Part shown: in pieces, positions 44,994 through 58,109 of the stretch
Layout: the number at the start of each line of letters is the position of its first letter
Numbering within the stretch: the stretch's first letter is position 1
DNA from: Viscum album
Taxonomy: Eukaryota; Streptophyta; Magnoliopsida; Santalales; Viscaceae
Assembly: GCA_963277665.1 (NCBI GenBank)
Contig: OY728122.1
Coordinates: 2,127,550,024-2,127,614,023, forward strand
Length of the DNA stretch: 64,000 bases
Direction: 5' to 3'
The notes under the pieces: model-generated
Databases searched by the model: none
Seen by the model: the letters and a program-made list of their open reading frames with translations, nothing else
What the model was told of the DNA's origin: nothing
Translations under genes and position numbers: made by a program

Positions 44994-47900
44994 TATAATA
45001 TCGCTATATTTTAAAATGGATGTCTATAGCGAACAAGATATGAAACACTAGTTTTAAATGAACAATGAAATGTTATTATTTATATGTGATTGTTATATAA
45101 AAAACATAAAATTAATTGTTATGAATAATCTTAAAATATTGATAAAAAAATATAATGATCCAGCTCAATAATAATTTCTGTAGATAATCATATAAAATAA
45201 TAAATCAATTTTTTGTGATGACTTTTTGTTGAAAAAACATTTTCATAAAAAATGATTGTTCTTCCATATTATGTGTGAATTTTATAACTTATTTATTGAT
45301 GTTATATAAAATTTATTTTTAAAAAAATTAATTTCATTTTTTAATTCTGAGTTTCAAAATTATTATAAAATTATTTTTTTAGAATTTCATTATATTATTG
45401 ATTTTAAAAAGAATATTGAAAATATAGGTTTTTATGAAAAGTATATTTTTATATTAAAGAATTAAAAAATTACAAATATATAATTGAGTTATATTAAAAA
45501 ATAATTATTCAATTTTTTATAATAATTAAAGTATAGGTTTTTAAATGGATATTATAATTGAATTTATCATAAAAAATATTATTTAAAAAGCTTATTTTTC
45601 TATAAAAAAGTTTTACCGTCACATATATATTATTTAATATTAAAATACATTATTCTACATAAATGTATTAAATAATGAAAAAATGGATCAATTTTAATAA
45701 TTAGTAGGTCCTACATTAATAAACACATATCATTTATTTTTAAAAAATACGAATATTGACATTACGAAGTTTATTATCACAGTAAAAGTAAAATGTTGTT
45801 ATTATGGTTATAAATTAAATTATAAATATTGAAAAATAATCCCAAAACATGAAAAAACTTATTTTGTATGATTATTTTTCCCAAATTAATTTTTACTTCC
45901 ATTTTATTGATTTTTCATTCCATTTTGTTGAGATCATGACAATTATATTATTTTTTTCGTAAATAATAAAAAAGTCACACTGATGTTTTTAATAAATATA
46001 ATATAATTAAAATAGTTTTATCTAATTTATATATTCAAATATTTAAATTATTTTGAAAAAAAAAATATCTTTTTTGAGTTGATTTTTTTGAATTTTTTAA
46101 TAAATAAATAATTACATTAAATTTTTCCTCAACGATGAAGCAACAATTATTTTGTTTATAGAAAAAAAAACTAAATGATATTAACAATATGAAAAGTAAT
46201 ATAATTGGAGAAAAATAATATAATGTAAAAAAATTATAGATTAGAATGACTGTTAGGAATATAATAAAATATTTGTTTTTAATTACATGATTTATATAGA
46301 TATTATTAATTTCAATGTAATGAATAGTCAAAAATAGTAAATTATTGATATTTTATAATAAATAATATTTTATTAAATTATATAGTATTCATAAAAATAT
46401 TTTATTCATCCAATAGACTATGAAATGTTTATTCTATCTTATACGGTCCATTTATGTGCCTTATCTTAATTTATATGAACTATATTGACCCTCATTGTGT
46501 AAAAAACATGTTGTCATGGTATGTTTTAAAAGGGATAATTGGGGTTAAAATAGAATGATAAGGGTAATAATCTCACAGAAAATATTTGGAATAGTGTTTT
46601 AGAATACATACTAAACATATATATGATGTAATTGATGTTCCATCCATTGATAATTTAACATAAATTTATATTAAATTAATATAAATACAAATTGCAAGAG
46701 TGTCACTCACTTCGCTAGTAAAAGGAAACCAATTATTCCCATTACATCACACATTATAACCAATTTTTCTATGTCAATCCCTTCCCAAATTTATTGATAT
46801 TTTCCATATAATCATTCTATAGTCGTTTTATTAAGATTAACGATGTCATTAATAGTCATTAGGTGCTGATAAAAAAATAATGTCGAAAGAAGATGTGTCA
46901 CTTTTAATCGAGATTTTATAAATTTTTACTACTCCACATCCTTAATATATTCATCTTCCATTAAATAAATAACTCCATTATCCTAGATATACTCATATGT
47001 GAATTTTTTAATGTTATATCCTATATTTTTCGCCACTTCAATATAATGGTAAATGAAACAATCATTCATTTTTACGGTTAACTACTGCCTCATGAACCAA
47101 GGTAAATCATTTTCCATAAATTTATCCCCTTAATGTTTATAATGAATTGATTATTGTTTATATATGATATTAATTCCATATTATTACCATTATTTGAAAT
47201 AAAAAATGATAATGTCATTTTCGAACACGTGTGGGATACCCTATCCACGAAGAGATGTGATTTTTTTCCATAACCACTTTACATGTATGATATATATATA
47301 TCTATGTGTATATTTAAATAATTAATGTTATATATATAATATAATTAAAATTATGTAGTGATACAAAAATAATGTTCCACTATTCAAAATTATCTTTTAA
47401 AAATTAAAACATTACGCATTTTTGTGTACAACCAATCATATCCATGATTGTAAGATTGATAATTTTTCATAACCACAATTAATGGTTTGATTTAAATGTA
47501 AAATTTCAATATATTAATGAAAAATATTTAATTATTATTATTCTAGATATGATATAATAATCACTTCATTAACCATTTTCAACCAACCAAATGCATTTTT
47601 GACTAATTTACAATATATTACTAAAACCTATAGCATGAACATAAATGATTAAGTAATTGTTCAAACATAGTAATATGTGTGATAAAAAGATTAAGAAAAA
47701 TAATTTTTTTATTAATAAACAATAAGTCACCTATATTTATTATTTGGGTAGACAAATATCATATTTGAAAAATTGAACATTAAGTAACAGATTTTCATCT
47801 AACTTTTCAGATTATGGTACTCAAGCGTTATATAATTTTTTTTCATTTGTGTGGTAAATATACATCCCTTTAATGTATTTCATGATTTTATCATCTAAAT

Positions 47901-49598
47901 TTTGGTGTTTACAAATCTTTTAGATGTTATCTCATTCATTGGGAATATGATTCAAATGTTACCAGAATATTAATGGCATATTTCTCAATCTCATCATTAT
48001 TAAAGATTTCTTTTATTTAAGTCACCATTTGGGAATATTTTTTTCCCAAGTCCATTTTTTCTAAAAATGATTTGATTTTTTTTAATATTATAACTCAATT
48101 ATTTAAAATCACAATTACACGTTCTTTAATTTTTAAAAAATGGTTTGAATGGAATCATTTGGACATTTTCAGATGTACTTTTTGACATTTTCGATAGATA
48201 TATGGACGGAATGTTTTTTACTTACTTGGAATGAAAATATTTTACCACCATCATGATGCCTCAATGATTAGATGTTTGTTATATATGAGTATCGGTTAAT
48301 TTATAAATTGGTTCTTTTTAATTATTTGTGCATTAATTTTTTATAATTGAAGTATTAAAATATTTAAAATTTATTAACCATATTCTATTTTCAATGTGAT
48401 CATTAGAAATTATTTTTAATCTAAAAATATTTACTTCGACGACACAAATTATGTATGTGGGATATGATCAATGGATAAAATATTTTCTCTCCCTCTTGAT
48501 AATTTATGTTTACAATGTTATGATGTATATGAATCCCATCTCTTATCCATAAGTTATTTTACAATGAAATATATATGAAACCAATTTATTTTAGTGGGAT
48601 AAGATATGATTAATGTCTTATATCATGGAAAACAAATATATGATATTAATTAATCTACGGGTAGGGACCTATATCTTCTTCCAATGCATTGGGTAATGTA
48701 TTATACCTCATGATTCAATAATGGGAAACATGTTGATGCACTTATTTAATTAATGTAAAACAAGTCGATGTGCTTGATCCTTTATGAGAACTGAGTCGAT
48801 GTGCTTGATCTGTTATTGTAATCAATTCAAGGTGATTTATTGTTTATATAAAATAAGTTAATGTTCTTGGTCCATATGTAGAAATTTGTGTTTATTCAAA
48901 ATCCATAGGTTTTTGTAGTAAACTATGACATTTCAAATGATTTATATACTTGTGACAGTAGAAGACACAATAATGACATGAATTTTTTTATTCATGTATG
49001 ATTTATGGTGATTTCTAATTCAATAACATCATGTATTTTGAAGTGATATATTTTTATCCTATAACTCATGTTTATAATCATTGAAATATTATGTATGAAC
49101 ATTTTATGTTATAGATATGATCATAAACATGAACGAGTATCAATTACATTCATATGATTAACTATTGGTATCGCCCATGGTTATCAATAGTACATATTTG
49201 AGATCACCCTTACATATGTTTCATTTTGAAGGTTATGAACAATGTTTCTAAACATTTTTTTTATTTATAAATGTTATATTTTTGATGGATTTTATGCAAA
49301 ATGTAGATGAATTAACATGTAATATGAAATTTAGGGAAAGTGGTATATGTTGTTCATCTTTTTGAACTGGTTGATTAAGAACCAATATTGTTAAGAGTTA
49401 GTCTTAATTCACTAATTATATATATATATATATATATATATGAATAATGGGTATGTAAGTGATCCATTATTTATATTGGGTGATATAATATATTTTCAAT
49501 TGGAAAACAATTGTGTCGTTTTTATCATCATCTATGTTAGAAGAGAATATTTATGTTTATAACATCATATCTATAAGTATAATTATTGGGTTGGTAAA
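44994..49598 (+). repeat. Element A, 3' LTR (uninterrupted copy, about 4.6 kb)
   Basis: Starts TATAATATC after the purine tract and ends near 49598 where G3 integrase homology restarts. It aligns collinearly with 4672-8553 plus 42697-43449. The best conserved part is near 48761-48810, with caagtcgatgtgcttgatc and a second copy gagtcgatgtgcttgatc. The empty site for G2 is near 48830-48845. Open frames in it (for example 46035-46331 minus) are AT-rich noise. Confidence 0.85.
49417..49440. repeat. (TA)12 microsatellite
   Basis: Twelve uninterrupted TA units inside the A 3' LTR. The aligned position in the 5' LTR has no such run, so it expanded after insertion. Confidence 0.9.
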
Positions 49599-49970
49599 TA
49601 TTGTATGGATGAACAATTCAAATTATGGGAGATATGTTTTGGGATTTTCCATTAGATTATCAGGGATAATTTGGTCTACTTATTTAATGGATTTTAATTA
49701 ATCTAACAGTTCTCATTCAAGTATATTTATGGAACCCATTGATGTATTATATGGAGTGTGTTGTAAAACTCTATAATGTTGGGATGGAGTTTGAGAAATT
49801 ATGTTGATGGTTATATAATTGTCAGGATATAATGATGATAAGGTAATATTGATTTGTCACTACATAATACAATCTTATTTTAGGTATAAATGTTATATAG
49901 TTAACATGAGTAATTATTTTTCTTACGAGTGATGCGATCATGTTTTTATTATTTATTTTCCATAGAATAG
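49599..49970 (+). pseudogene. G3 integrase, middle fragment
   Basis: Continues the integrase cut at 4671. It reads TIQIMGDMF (about 49611-49637), then after a frame change TYLMDFN, SNSSHSSIFMEPIDVLYG (about 49700-49755), then CWDGV (about 49781), matching TIQTLEDML, HLPLVEF, NNSFHSSIQMAPYEALYG and CWDETG of G1. It is cut at 49971 by G4 and continues at 60768. Confidence 0.82.
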
Positions 49971-52609
49971 TGTGATGTCCCAAACTCTTTTGCAACATAA
50001 TGGGTGCCCCAAGCTCGGTTGGCCACATGGCCACAAGTGCATCTCCTCTATCTATAGAGGTTTCTGACAAGAAGCAAGGTCCTAGGGTGTGTCAATAGGG
50101 AGACTATATCCTCATTACCATAATGTATCACAATAGAGAAGTATAAACAGATGTATACAGAGGAAGCAATATAAGTATATAAAAAGAATAAAGGAAAACA
50201 GACACAACAACAATAATAACTGGAATGACTGGAATATCTTAAGAGCATATAAAAACTGATGTTGATATGTCTTGTCACTAGAAAAAAAGATACATGGGTA
50301 CATGACAACATAAATTATATGTCCAATAAATGTATAATAGAAATAAAAATACTATCCCAAGAATCCCAAGATCCGGCACGGTCATCTCCAATTAGGATCC
50401 ATCCTAAACAGAATGAAATGAAGTTTTCGAAGTTGTATTCTTTATTTTTCAACACCTACAATCATTTAAGTTTCCTTAGGTACCATACATTGCATGTAGA
50501 TGGTGTGTGATAAATCTTAGTGGGACACCACCAGTGGTGTCTATAACACCTGGTCTGTGGAATGGATATGTAACAGTTTGAAATAATGCATTTATATAGT
50601 AAATCATTATAATTTAACTAATTAACCAAGTACTTTATTCTACCCATGGAAGTTGTATGATCATGTAACCAATTCATTAATTGATTATACTGATTTATAA
50701 ATATGTCAAATGTTAAATATTGTGTAGGTTCCAATATTTAACAAGGAAACATGTAATGATATTTAATAATGACATTCTAAAGTAATAACAATGTAAACAC
50801 AGATCTCAAGGGTCAGAAACATAGTGATAACTATATCCTGGATAAGGGTAAGAGTTTAATACAAGGATCATAGTCCAAACCATTCTGCAATGAAAATCCT
50901 ACTGAGTCCAATGAGTTCATCCAAGGTACAAAATGGGCTAAAAATTACTGGGCTTAATGGGATTTAACTAAGGAAACTACTTTTCAATGCTGGATCCAAG
51001 GAATGTATCTAAGGAATAAATTAATAAAATATTAGGGAACATATTGTGTCATACTGGGCATCAAATAAGTGAAATTGATCGAGATCTAGGTGGGTATCAG
51101 CCAAAGCAAGCTGTATACTTGAATTAGAATGGGTTTCTCGAGTGCTAAATGCATTCCCTGATAAGAGTCCATGGATAGCTCAAGTGATTCCACTGATATT
51201 TAATAATGGATTCATGTAATATTTTCTTTGGTTCAAGACATTCCTCTGATTTGTGTTATATGGTAATGTTTCTCGCAACAATTTAGTCATGTCATAATTA
51301 TTGAACAAGTACACTTGGCTAAAGCCTAGACATTCATTTCCATGACTGGGCCAAGAAGAATGGAACCAATTTTAAGTAAATTTACGGAATATTCAATAAT
51401 TAGTGTCCATTCATCAACCTTCCCTTAATGTGGGAAGGGTTGTTACATACAAGCAATCTATTGTTTATTTACATTTTATCTGGTCATGTTAAATATATTT
51501 AATACTCTCCAATTTCTATTTAAGATTTATTTATCAACAGATGAACTTACCAAAGGTGGTTCATTGGAAGAGAATACATGGTAAAATCCATTATGAAATT
51601 GAAAATTTCAATTAAGCGATTTAATATTTAAAAGCTTATCTATAGAAGGATTAATCCATGGCACACCCAAATGGTGGCTCAAACGTGTCAAAGCACTAAA
51701 AACATAATTATGGAGGGCACAAAAACTAATAACTAATCACATATTTATATATATCATAACCATATTATTCTAATGATTATAATCATGACATATAAATTCA
51801 ATGAACTTCACCTGATCAAATCGGGGGGCCCGACACGAAATTTCCTAAATCGAAAAACTTGAGAAATGAGTTTTAGACCACCAAACATAGGTAAATACAA
51901 CTCTCCTCCTCTAATAAAGGACTATAATTCTTCATAGAACATAGTAGATCTTAGAATAAGGATAACATATCACAACTAATTTACTTGGTTGAGAGAAACA
52001 GGGAAGAATAATGGCTTAAACAGACTCGAAAACATACCATGGCGGATCCAACATGACTAATGAAAGCTCGATTAGATCCCCATATAATGATATGATTCAA
52101 TCATATTATTAGGACATAAAAATATCTTAATGGGATGAAATTTAGGATAATACATCATGAATTTGGATTAAGATCATTTGAGGATGCTTAATTATATCAT
52201 TAATTTAGTAATAGTGAAATTAATCATAAAAAGGCCTTTGAACTATTTGTCCACATCGTCTGATAATCCATGTGTAAACCATGAAAGAGTACCTGAATAA
52301 GAGGGGAACAATCATTGTTAGGATTAATGATTGGTAAATTGTTCTCCAACCGTGTGAGATGGCTCTAAATGATATTCAAACCAAATTTGTGATTTGATCA
52401 AAGAATACACCCTTTCGGCATGGTTTACTCTAATCATTTGATAAGTCTTGTTTTCCCAAAAATTCATGTTCCAGACTCTGAACATGCACGTACTCCCATG
52501 GACCATTTCTATCTAATTATGCATCCATAAAAGTTAATAAATTTTAGAATTAGACAGAAATTTAATGTATCTATAAGTGAGTGAAAAATTGCGTTCTTAT
52601 AGAATTACA
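49971..52609 (-). repeat. G4 3' LTR
   Basis: This 2.64-kb LTR aligns with 58110-60767: 'tgtgatgtcccaaactc' against 'tgtgacatcttggaac', 'taatgggtg(c)cccaa', 'ccatagggtgtgt' against 'cctagggtgtgt', 'gaccaccaaacataggtaaatacaactctcctcc' against 'gaccacccaacataggattgcacaactatactcc', and 'tctataagtgagtgaaaaa' against 'tctataccggagagaaaa'. The right edge ends attaca (minus strand TGTAAT). The flanking 5-mers of the whole element (aatag and ttttg) do not match, so no duplication is claimed. Confidence 0.85.
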
Positions 52610-55600
52610 CCCATTAAATAACTCTTCCAAGTCTTCACCATCAAATGGTAGAAGTACATTTTTTGAGAACAACTCATTCCACTGGGAACATACATCAACC
52701 TCCCACTCGCATGTCTTATCCTATAGGTGTTCATACTACCACAGAACCCATACCAAATGAAAAAACTAGCTTCCGAGAATCTTCATGATCAAGTCAATGA
52801 TACATTCTGTATACTCCTAAAATTAGAGTCGTCATCTAACTCAAATTCCTTGGGATCTAAGGAATTATATGGGTGAGCATTATATTGGTGAAGCTATGAA
52901 TCATGGAAGACATCGTGCAAGGAAATGCGACTCTGAGGTTGTAGCAAGCAATATTCTACTAGCCTAACTCTATCTAGGATCTCAAACCAACCTACGTAAT
53001 GAGGAAACACCTTCCATTGCTTCAATATCCATTTAATCCCTATCCAAGGTGATACCTAAAGGAAAACATGATACTCTACCTCAAACACTAGAGGTTGTCG
53101 ATGATGATAGATATAATAGGTTTTTCGAGACTGACCAGTAGTCATACTCATCTAGATCAACTAAACCTACTCTGATGTCTCTTGAAAGAAATGAGGACCC
53201 CAAAGGAATGACTCACCTACATCTAGCCAGAAAAATTTTAAACGACACAACCTTCCATACAATGGCTAAAATAGATCCATCTAAAATGTCTCATGCAATA
53301 TATTATTATAGGAATACTCAGTGAGATAGATATTCTTATCCTAAGAAGCACCAAAATCAAGGGGACATGCTCAGAGCATACCCTCTTGAACCTATATCAT
53401 ATGTTCAGATAATCCATTGGTTTATGGGTGAAAAGGTGTTGTTAAAATATCCATCATTCCCAAATATTCTTTAATACATTATATAACTGTGATGTGAAAC
53501 GATTTTCCCTATTTTAAATGATAGTACGAAGGACTCCATGTTTCCATTTGATGTCACAGACATACAATATTCCTCGCACATCAACTGGGAATGTTTCTTG
53601 ATTAGTTATGAAGTGATCCACATTTTTTAGTCTATCACTGACAACCCATAAAACATCTCTTCCTCTAGGAGATCTTGGAAAAAAAATTTAAAGTCCATGT
53701 TGAGATATTCCTATTTCCATTTTGGGACTCGAAGCGACTGTAACAGGCATACAGATCATTGGTGCTTCTCTTTCACATACTGATATGTAGAATACATAGT
53801 GATAAATCCTACTATATGATATTTAATTTGAGGCCACCAATACTGGCATCACATGTCTCGACACAATTTGGAGATTCCCAGGAATACGTCTCACAATGAA
53901 GTGTGTAATTTCCACATCAACTCTTATCAAATATCTATGGGAACCTAGACACACCCATGAATATACAGAAAGTCATCTCTATCCCTAAACCAATCAAGAG
54001 GTGGATTATCTAAAAATATACACTCACAAATAGGCCAACTTTCCTGGTCTAAAAATTGACTACTCTTCCCCTTGTCATAATGAATGTTGGAAAATACCAA
54101 AATAAGAGATAAGAATACTCATGAATATCATGAATCACCAGATACAGCTTAGAAAAAAGGACCATTAACTTCCATTCATCATTGGATTCCCACATGGATT
54201 GTGTTTGTGTTTCCATACTCAGCACATCTACTACCATATTACCCTTTCTAGGCATATAGACAAGCTCAAAATAAAAATATTGCAGATATTCAATTCATAT
54301 CCAATATTTGAGGATCAAGTCACATAGTGAAAATATATTTTAATGATCTTGTGGGAAGTGTACACTATAAAATACACTCCCAATATGTAATGTCTCTAGT
54401 GACATATGGAAAAGGGCACTGATGTTATCTCGAGGACTTGTGTTGGGTAATTTCTCTTAGGATATCTCAACTACCAATATTCGTATGCAACGACTCTACC
54501 TTCCTACATCAGCACTGCATCTAGACCAATTCCTGATGTATAATAGAAAATGGTATAACATTTTCCTAGGTCCAATGAGTTAGAATAGTTACTGAGACAT
54601 GCCTCCCATTTAGCACCTAAATGACTTTCTCAGATTCTTCTAACCACAGGATTGTAACACACTTCCTTGTAAGACCAGTAAAGGGTGTATCGAGGTAGCA
54701 AAAGTCTATTATGATATTCATGTAATATCCAGATATCCCAAAGTAACTATGCATGTCAAACTTGTTCTTTGGATTCTCCATGGAAACAAAATCACTAACC
54801 TTTTCTAAGTCAACAAATACTCATAATTTTGATATTATATGATACAATAAATGATCTTTTTCGATCCAAAATTGGCATTTAACAATCATTTTATAAAGTT
54901 GATGCTATCTTTTCAACTCAGAATGAATTTAAGATAAATTGAATTGTCGTTATGAGTGTAGTAATACACCATGATTTCTTTCTCAAATAAAATGAATAAT
55001 TAATCCAAATAGGGGTGGAACAACATGTTCATTAGTTTAATTAAAATGATGGGCACATTCATATGATTGAATAACATAACAAGATACTCATACAATCTAC
55101 CTCGTCTATGGAATGCTTTATGTGTTATGTCTGATAGCCTAGATTGCACATGATGATAAACCAATTTTAGGTTGATCTTTGAAAAGATATTAGCACCCAT
55201 GAGCTGGTAAATGAGATCATTTATTCGAGAAAATTGTTATAGGTTCTTTATCGTAATCTTTTTCACCCTTCTAAAATCCCCACATAGGCATTAGCTTCCA
55301 TCCACCTTCTTCGAGAAAAGAACAAGAGAAGTCCAAGAGGATGTACTGGGATGAATAAAACCATTGTCCTCTACATCTAGTAATTAACACTTGATCTCTT
55401 TTGGTGCTATTCTATATGGTGGAATGTACACAATAGCTACTCCTGAAATAATCTAGATGGTAAAATCTACTTTTCAATGAGGGGGTATGCCCAAATATTC
55501 ATCTACAAAGACATACCTAAAATGATACAACATTGGAGGGAAGTTATATTTATGTAAACCTCGATTCACCATGAAGATATTTGAAATCTTGGTGATCACT

Positions 55601-57190
55601 CTACCCATCCCTTGATGATTTGGTCTAGCTATTGGATCCTAGACATCCTACTCACATTTATGTAGATAAATTTTACCTTCTGGTGATTTAAAAGATACCC
55701 TACGATGATAATAGTCTATAAAACTATGATATAAAACCAAACAATATATCTAGACTATGACATCTATGCTCATCATATTGAGACAAAAAATGTTTCATAA
55801 GAAAGGTAACTACCTAACTCAATGGTTTAGTCCCTACAATAGTTTATCCCCTCTGACTGTATCCAAAACAGTGTATCTTGGGTCATTACACTACAGTAAT
55901 ATTGTATCTCCAGTATGATCCTTTCCACAATCAATAGAGAGATAAAAGAGTTATAATCACCTGTATCCATTAATGCAAATATTATAGTATATTATATAAG
56001 AATTGTACTTAATACTGTAGATGGTGATGTAGCCTGATCCTTGGGTATATGCTATAGTTCATGCAAATGGCATGATTCAAGGCCATGTGCAACAGCTGGA
56101 CTACCTTGATCCTAACTACACTTCTGGAACTACTAGTGATCTGGAGTCTGGATACCATGACCAAGACCTCACCGGCTATTCCTTCTAGTGCTACTCTATA
56201 TCCGCACCTGATGTAGTGAAAAATAACCATCTCTTGATGGGGGAGCTGGAACAGATCCTTTTCCACTCAAAGCTGGTGGAAAGGACCTCCACAAACACTG
56301 AATATAACCATTATGATGCAATACAAACACTCCATTGTGCCTCTATCACAAAGAGTAATCATTTTCCATAATCTTAGATACTGAAGACCTAATTTAGAGT
56401 TCTCGAATCATGAAATTTGGTTGTCACTGCCTTGACATGAATCCTCAAGGGTGAATTTCATGCCACCAAGAGAAATATTGTCCTTCCATGGAACAAATCC
56501 TCTAATCCCAGTGATATTTCCATCGCAGAGGCTATGATCCATGATAATAGCCTCATTTATTATCTCATTAAAACAAGTTAGGAAAAAGACATTCACATGT
56601 GAATGAATGGAGTACAACAACCCATCCTTGAAATGCCTTGCACGTGAAAACTCGTCACTGACTAGAAGCATTCAAAATCACTAAAACTCTATGAAACATG
56701 ATAAATATTCCATATGTTGAATAGATCCTTGTTAAAGATGAATGAAATTTACGTCTCTATTGGATAAAAGCATTTGGGTAAAGAATTGATCATAGAAGGT
56801 AGTCTAGAAATCAATCCATAATATACCCTAATGACGATGATCCTAGGTAATCACATCCCACCAACTCTTGGATATGTACTGAATTATTTAAGTATCAAGC
56901 CCAAACCTCCTCTCTGGAGGTTTCTGCAGATGGTCCAAGATAGATAGGGTATCACCAAGTAAAGACTCAGCAGTATGTGGACCACTATCTCTTGAGAAGG
57001 TAGAAGGATGATGTTGTTGGAACTCACGAGTCAGATCTTCCATCTTATTTGCAACTCTTGGACCACCATGATTGGACAACATCATATTTAGGAAACTATC
57101 ACAAACTATGGTGTCAATTCCAAAATCTAGTTCAAAAGGTGGTTCCTTAACAGGAACACATTGAGGTAAGACTGGTGGCTTAGAGCCCAA
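52610..57190 (-). pseudogene. G4 Ty3/gypsy gag-pol remnant (minus strand)
   Basis: Read downwards. Gag is at 57050-56890 (DLTREFQQHHPSTFSRDSG, SILDHL). RT is at 55200-55000 (GANIFSKINL, YEYLVMLFNHMN, NMLFHPYLD). The RNase H end is at 54255-54205 (PRKGNMVVDVLS, compare [12 protein letters not shown]). The integrase third block is at about 53440-53340 (FHP, TNGLSEHM, ACPLDFG). A well-kept integrase C-terminus lies at about 53095-52865 (FEVEYHVFL, VGWFEILDRV, SLHDVFHDS). The same protein family and order as G1 on the opposite strand. It has many stops but is less decayed than G2 or G3. No complete gene remains. Confidence 0.87.
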
Positions 57191-58095
57191 TACATATCAA
57201 GCATGGTCGTCACCACCTTCCTATAGTATGATACAAGGATGTTGTGGCATCATTGGTCTACAATTTCTAAGAACAATCCTAATAACTACCTAAGAATCAG
57301 ATAGATAGGATCCCATGTGGATGATAAACAAGGATCATATCCCAACTTATACTAACACAATAACCCTCTTAGATGACCAAGTATTGGTATGTTATAAAGT
57401 TTATGTGTACTTTAATTTTACATTAAATTACCATGATCAATCCTTTAACTTTAATAAACATGACATGGTGGGATATTTATTTGAAACCATTTCATTTTAA
57501 AATTCCTTTTTTTTCTTTATCATGAATATTCATTCCATTGAATCAGTTCACATACACATCATCAATAAAAACAAATCCAATATTTTTAGCATATTGGCCT
57601 GACATGGTAAATTACTTATCCTAACCCATGAGGGCCCATACACCTGATGAATTGAAACAAGAAATAACTCAATCATAACCAAGAGTAATATAGTCATATG
57701 ATAATTGTTATGTCATATCTCAACAATCATAGGTATATCAGGAAATGCAATGTAGTTAATTACATCTATATAGAATGACAATATGCATGAAATGTGATAT
57801 ACAGGTGCCTATAATGATTCATGTAACAGTACTCCTAGACCTCATATCATTGGGAAAAGGATAAAATAGAATCTCAGTCAAAATAATTATCAAAAACCTC
57901 ATATAACATGTGTGTCTCCCATGGGTGAAATAATTTCAACTGTAATAGGAAAAATAGAACAAAACTATCATTTAGGAAACCCGCCTTTTAACCTGAACAT
58001 GGTCTCGAGATGCACAATTATTGGTTATGACCATGTCCCATGAATTTCTATTCATGTATCTATTATCTCCAAATAGTAAAAAATAAATGTAAACT
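57191..58095 (-). other. G4 untranslated leader
   Basis: About 900 bp between the gag remnant and the primer site, without recognisable coding content. Open frames here (for example 57315-57500 plus) are unsupported. Confidence 0.55.
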
Positions 58096-58106
58096 CTCTA
58101 ATACCA
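58096..58106 (-). other. G4 primer-binding site
   Basis: The minus strand reads tggtattagag, initiator-Met-type, 3 bp from the LTR end (GATGTCACA on the minus strand). Confidence 0.8.
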
Positions 58107-58109
58107 CAT

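Noticed and set aside
46035..46331. 98-codon minus-strand frame rich in Ile/Phe/Asn
   Set aside because: AT-rich noise within the A LTR, not open in the partner LTR.
50048..50510. Overlapping small frames on both strands (83-87 codons)
   Set aside because: They lie in the G4 3' LTR and have no counterpart in the 5' LTR at about 58190-58650.
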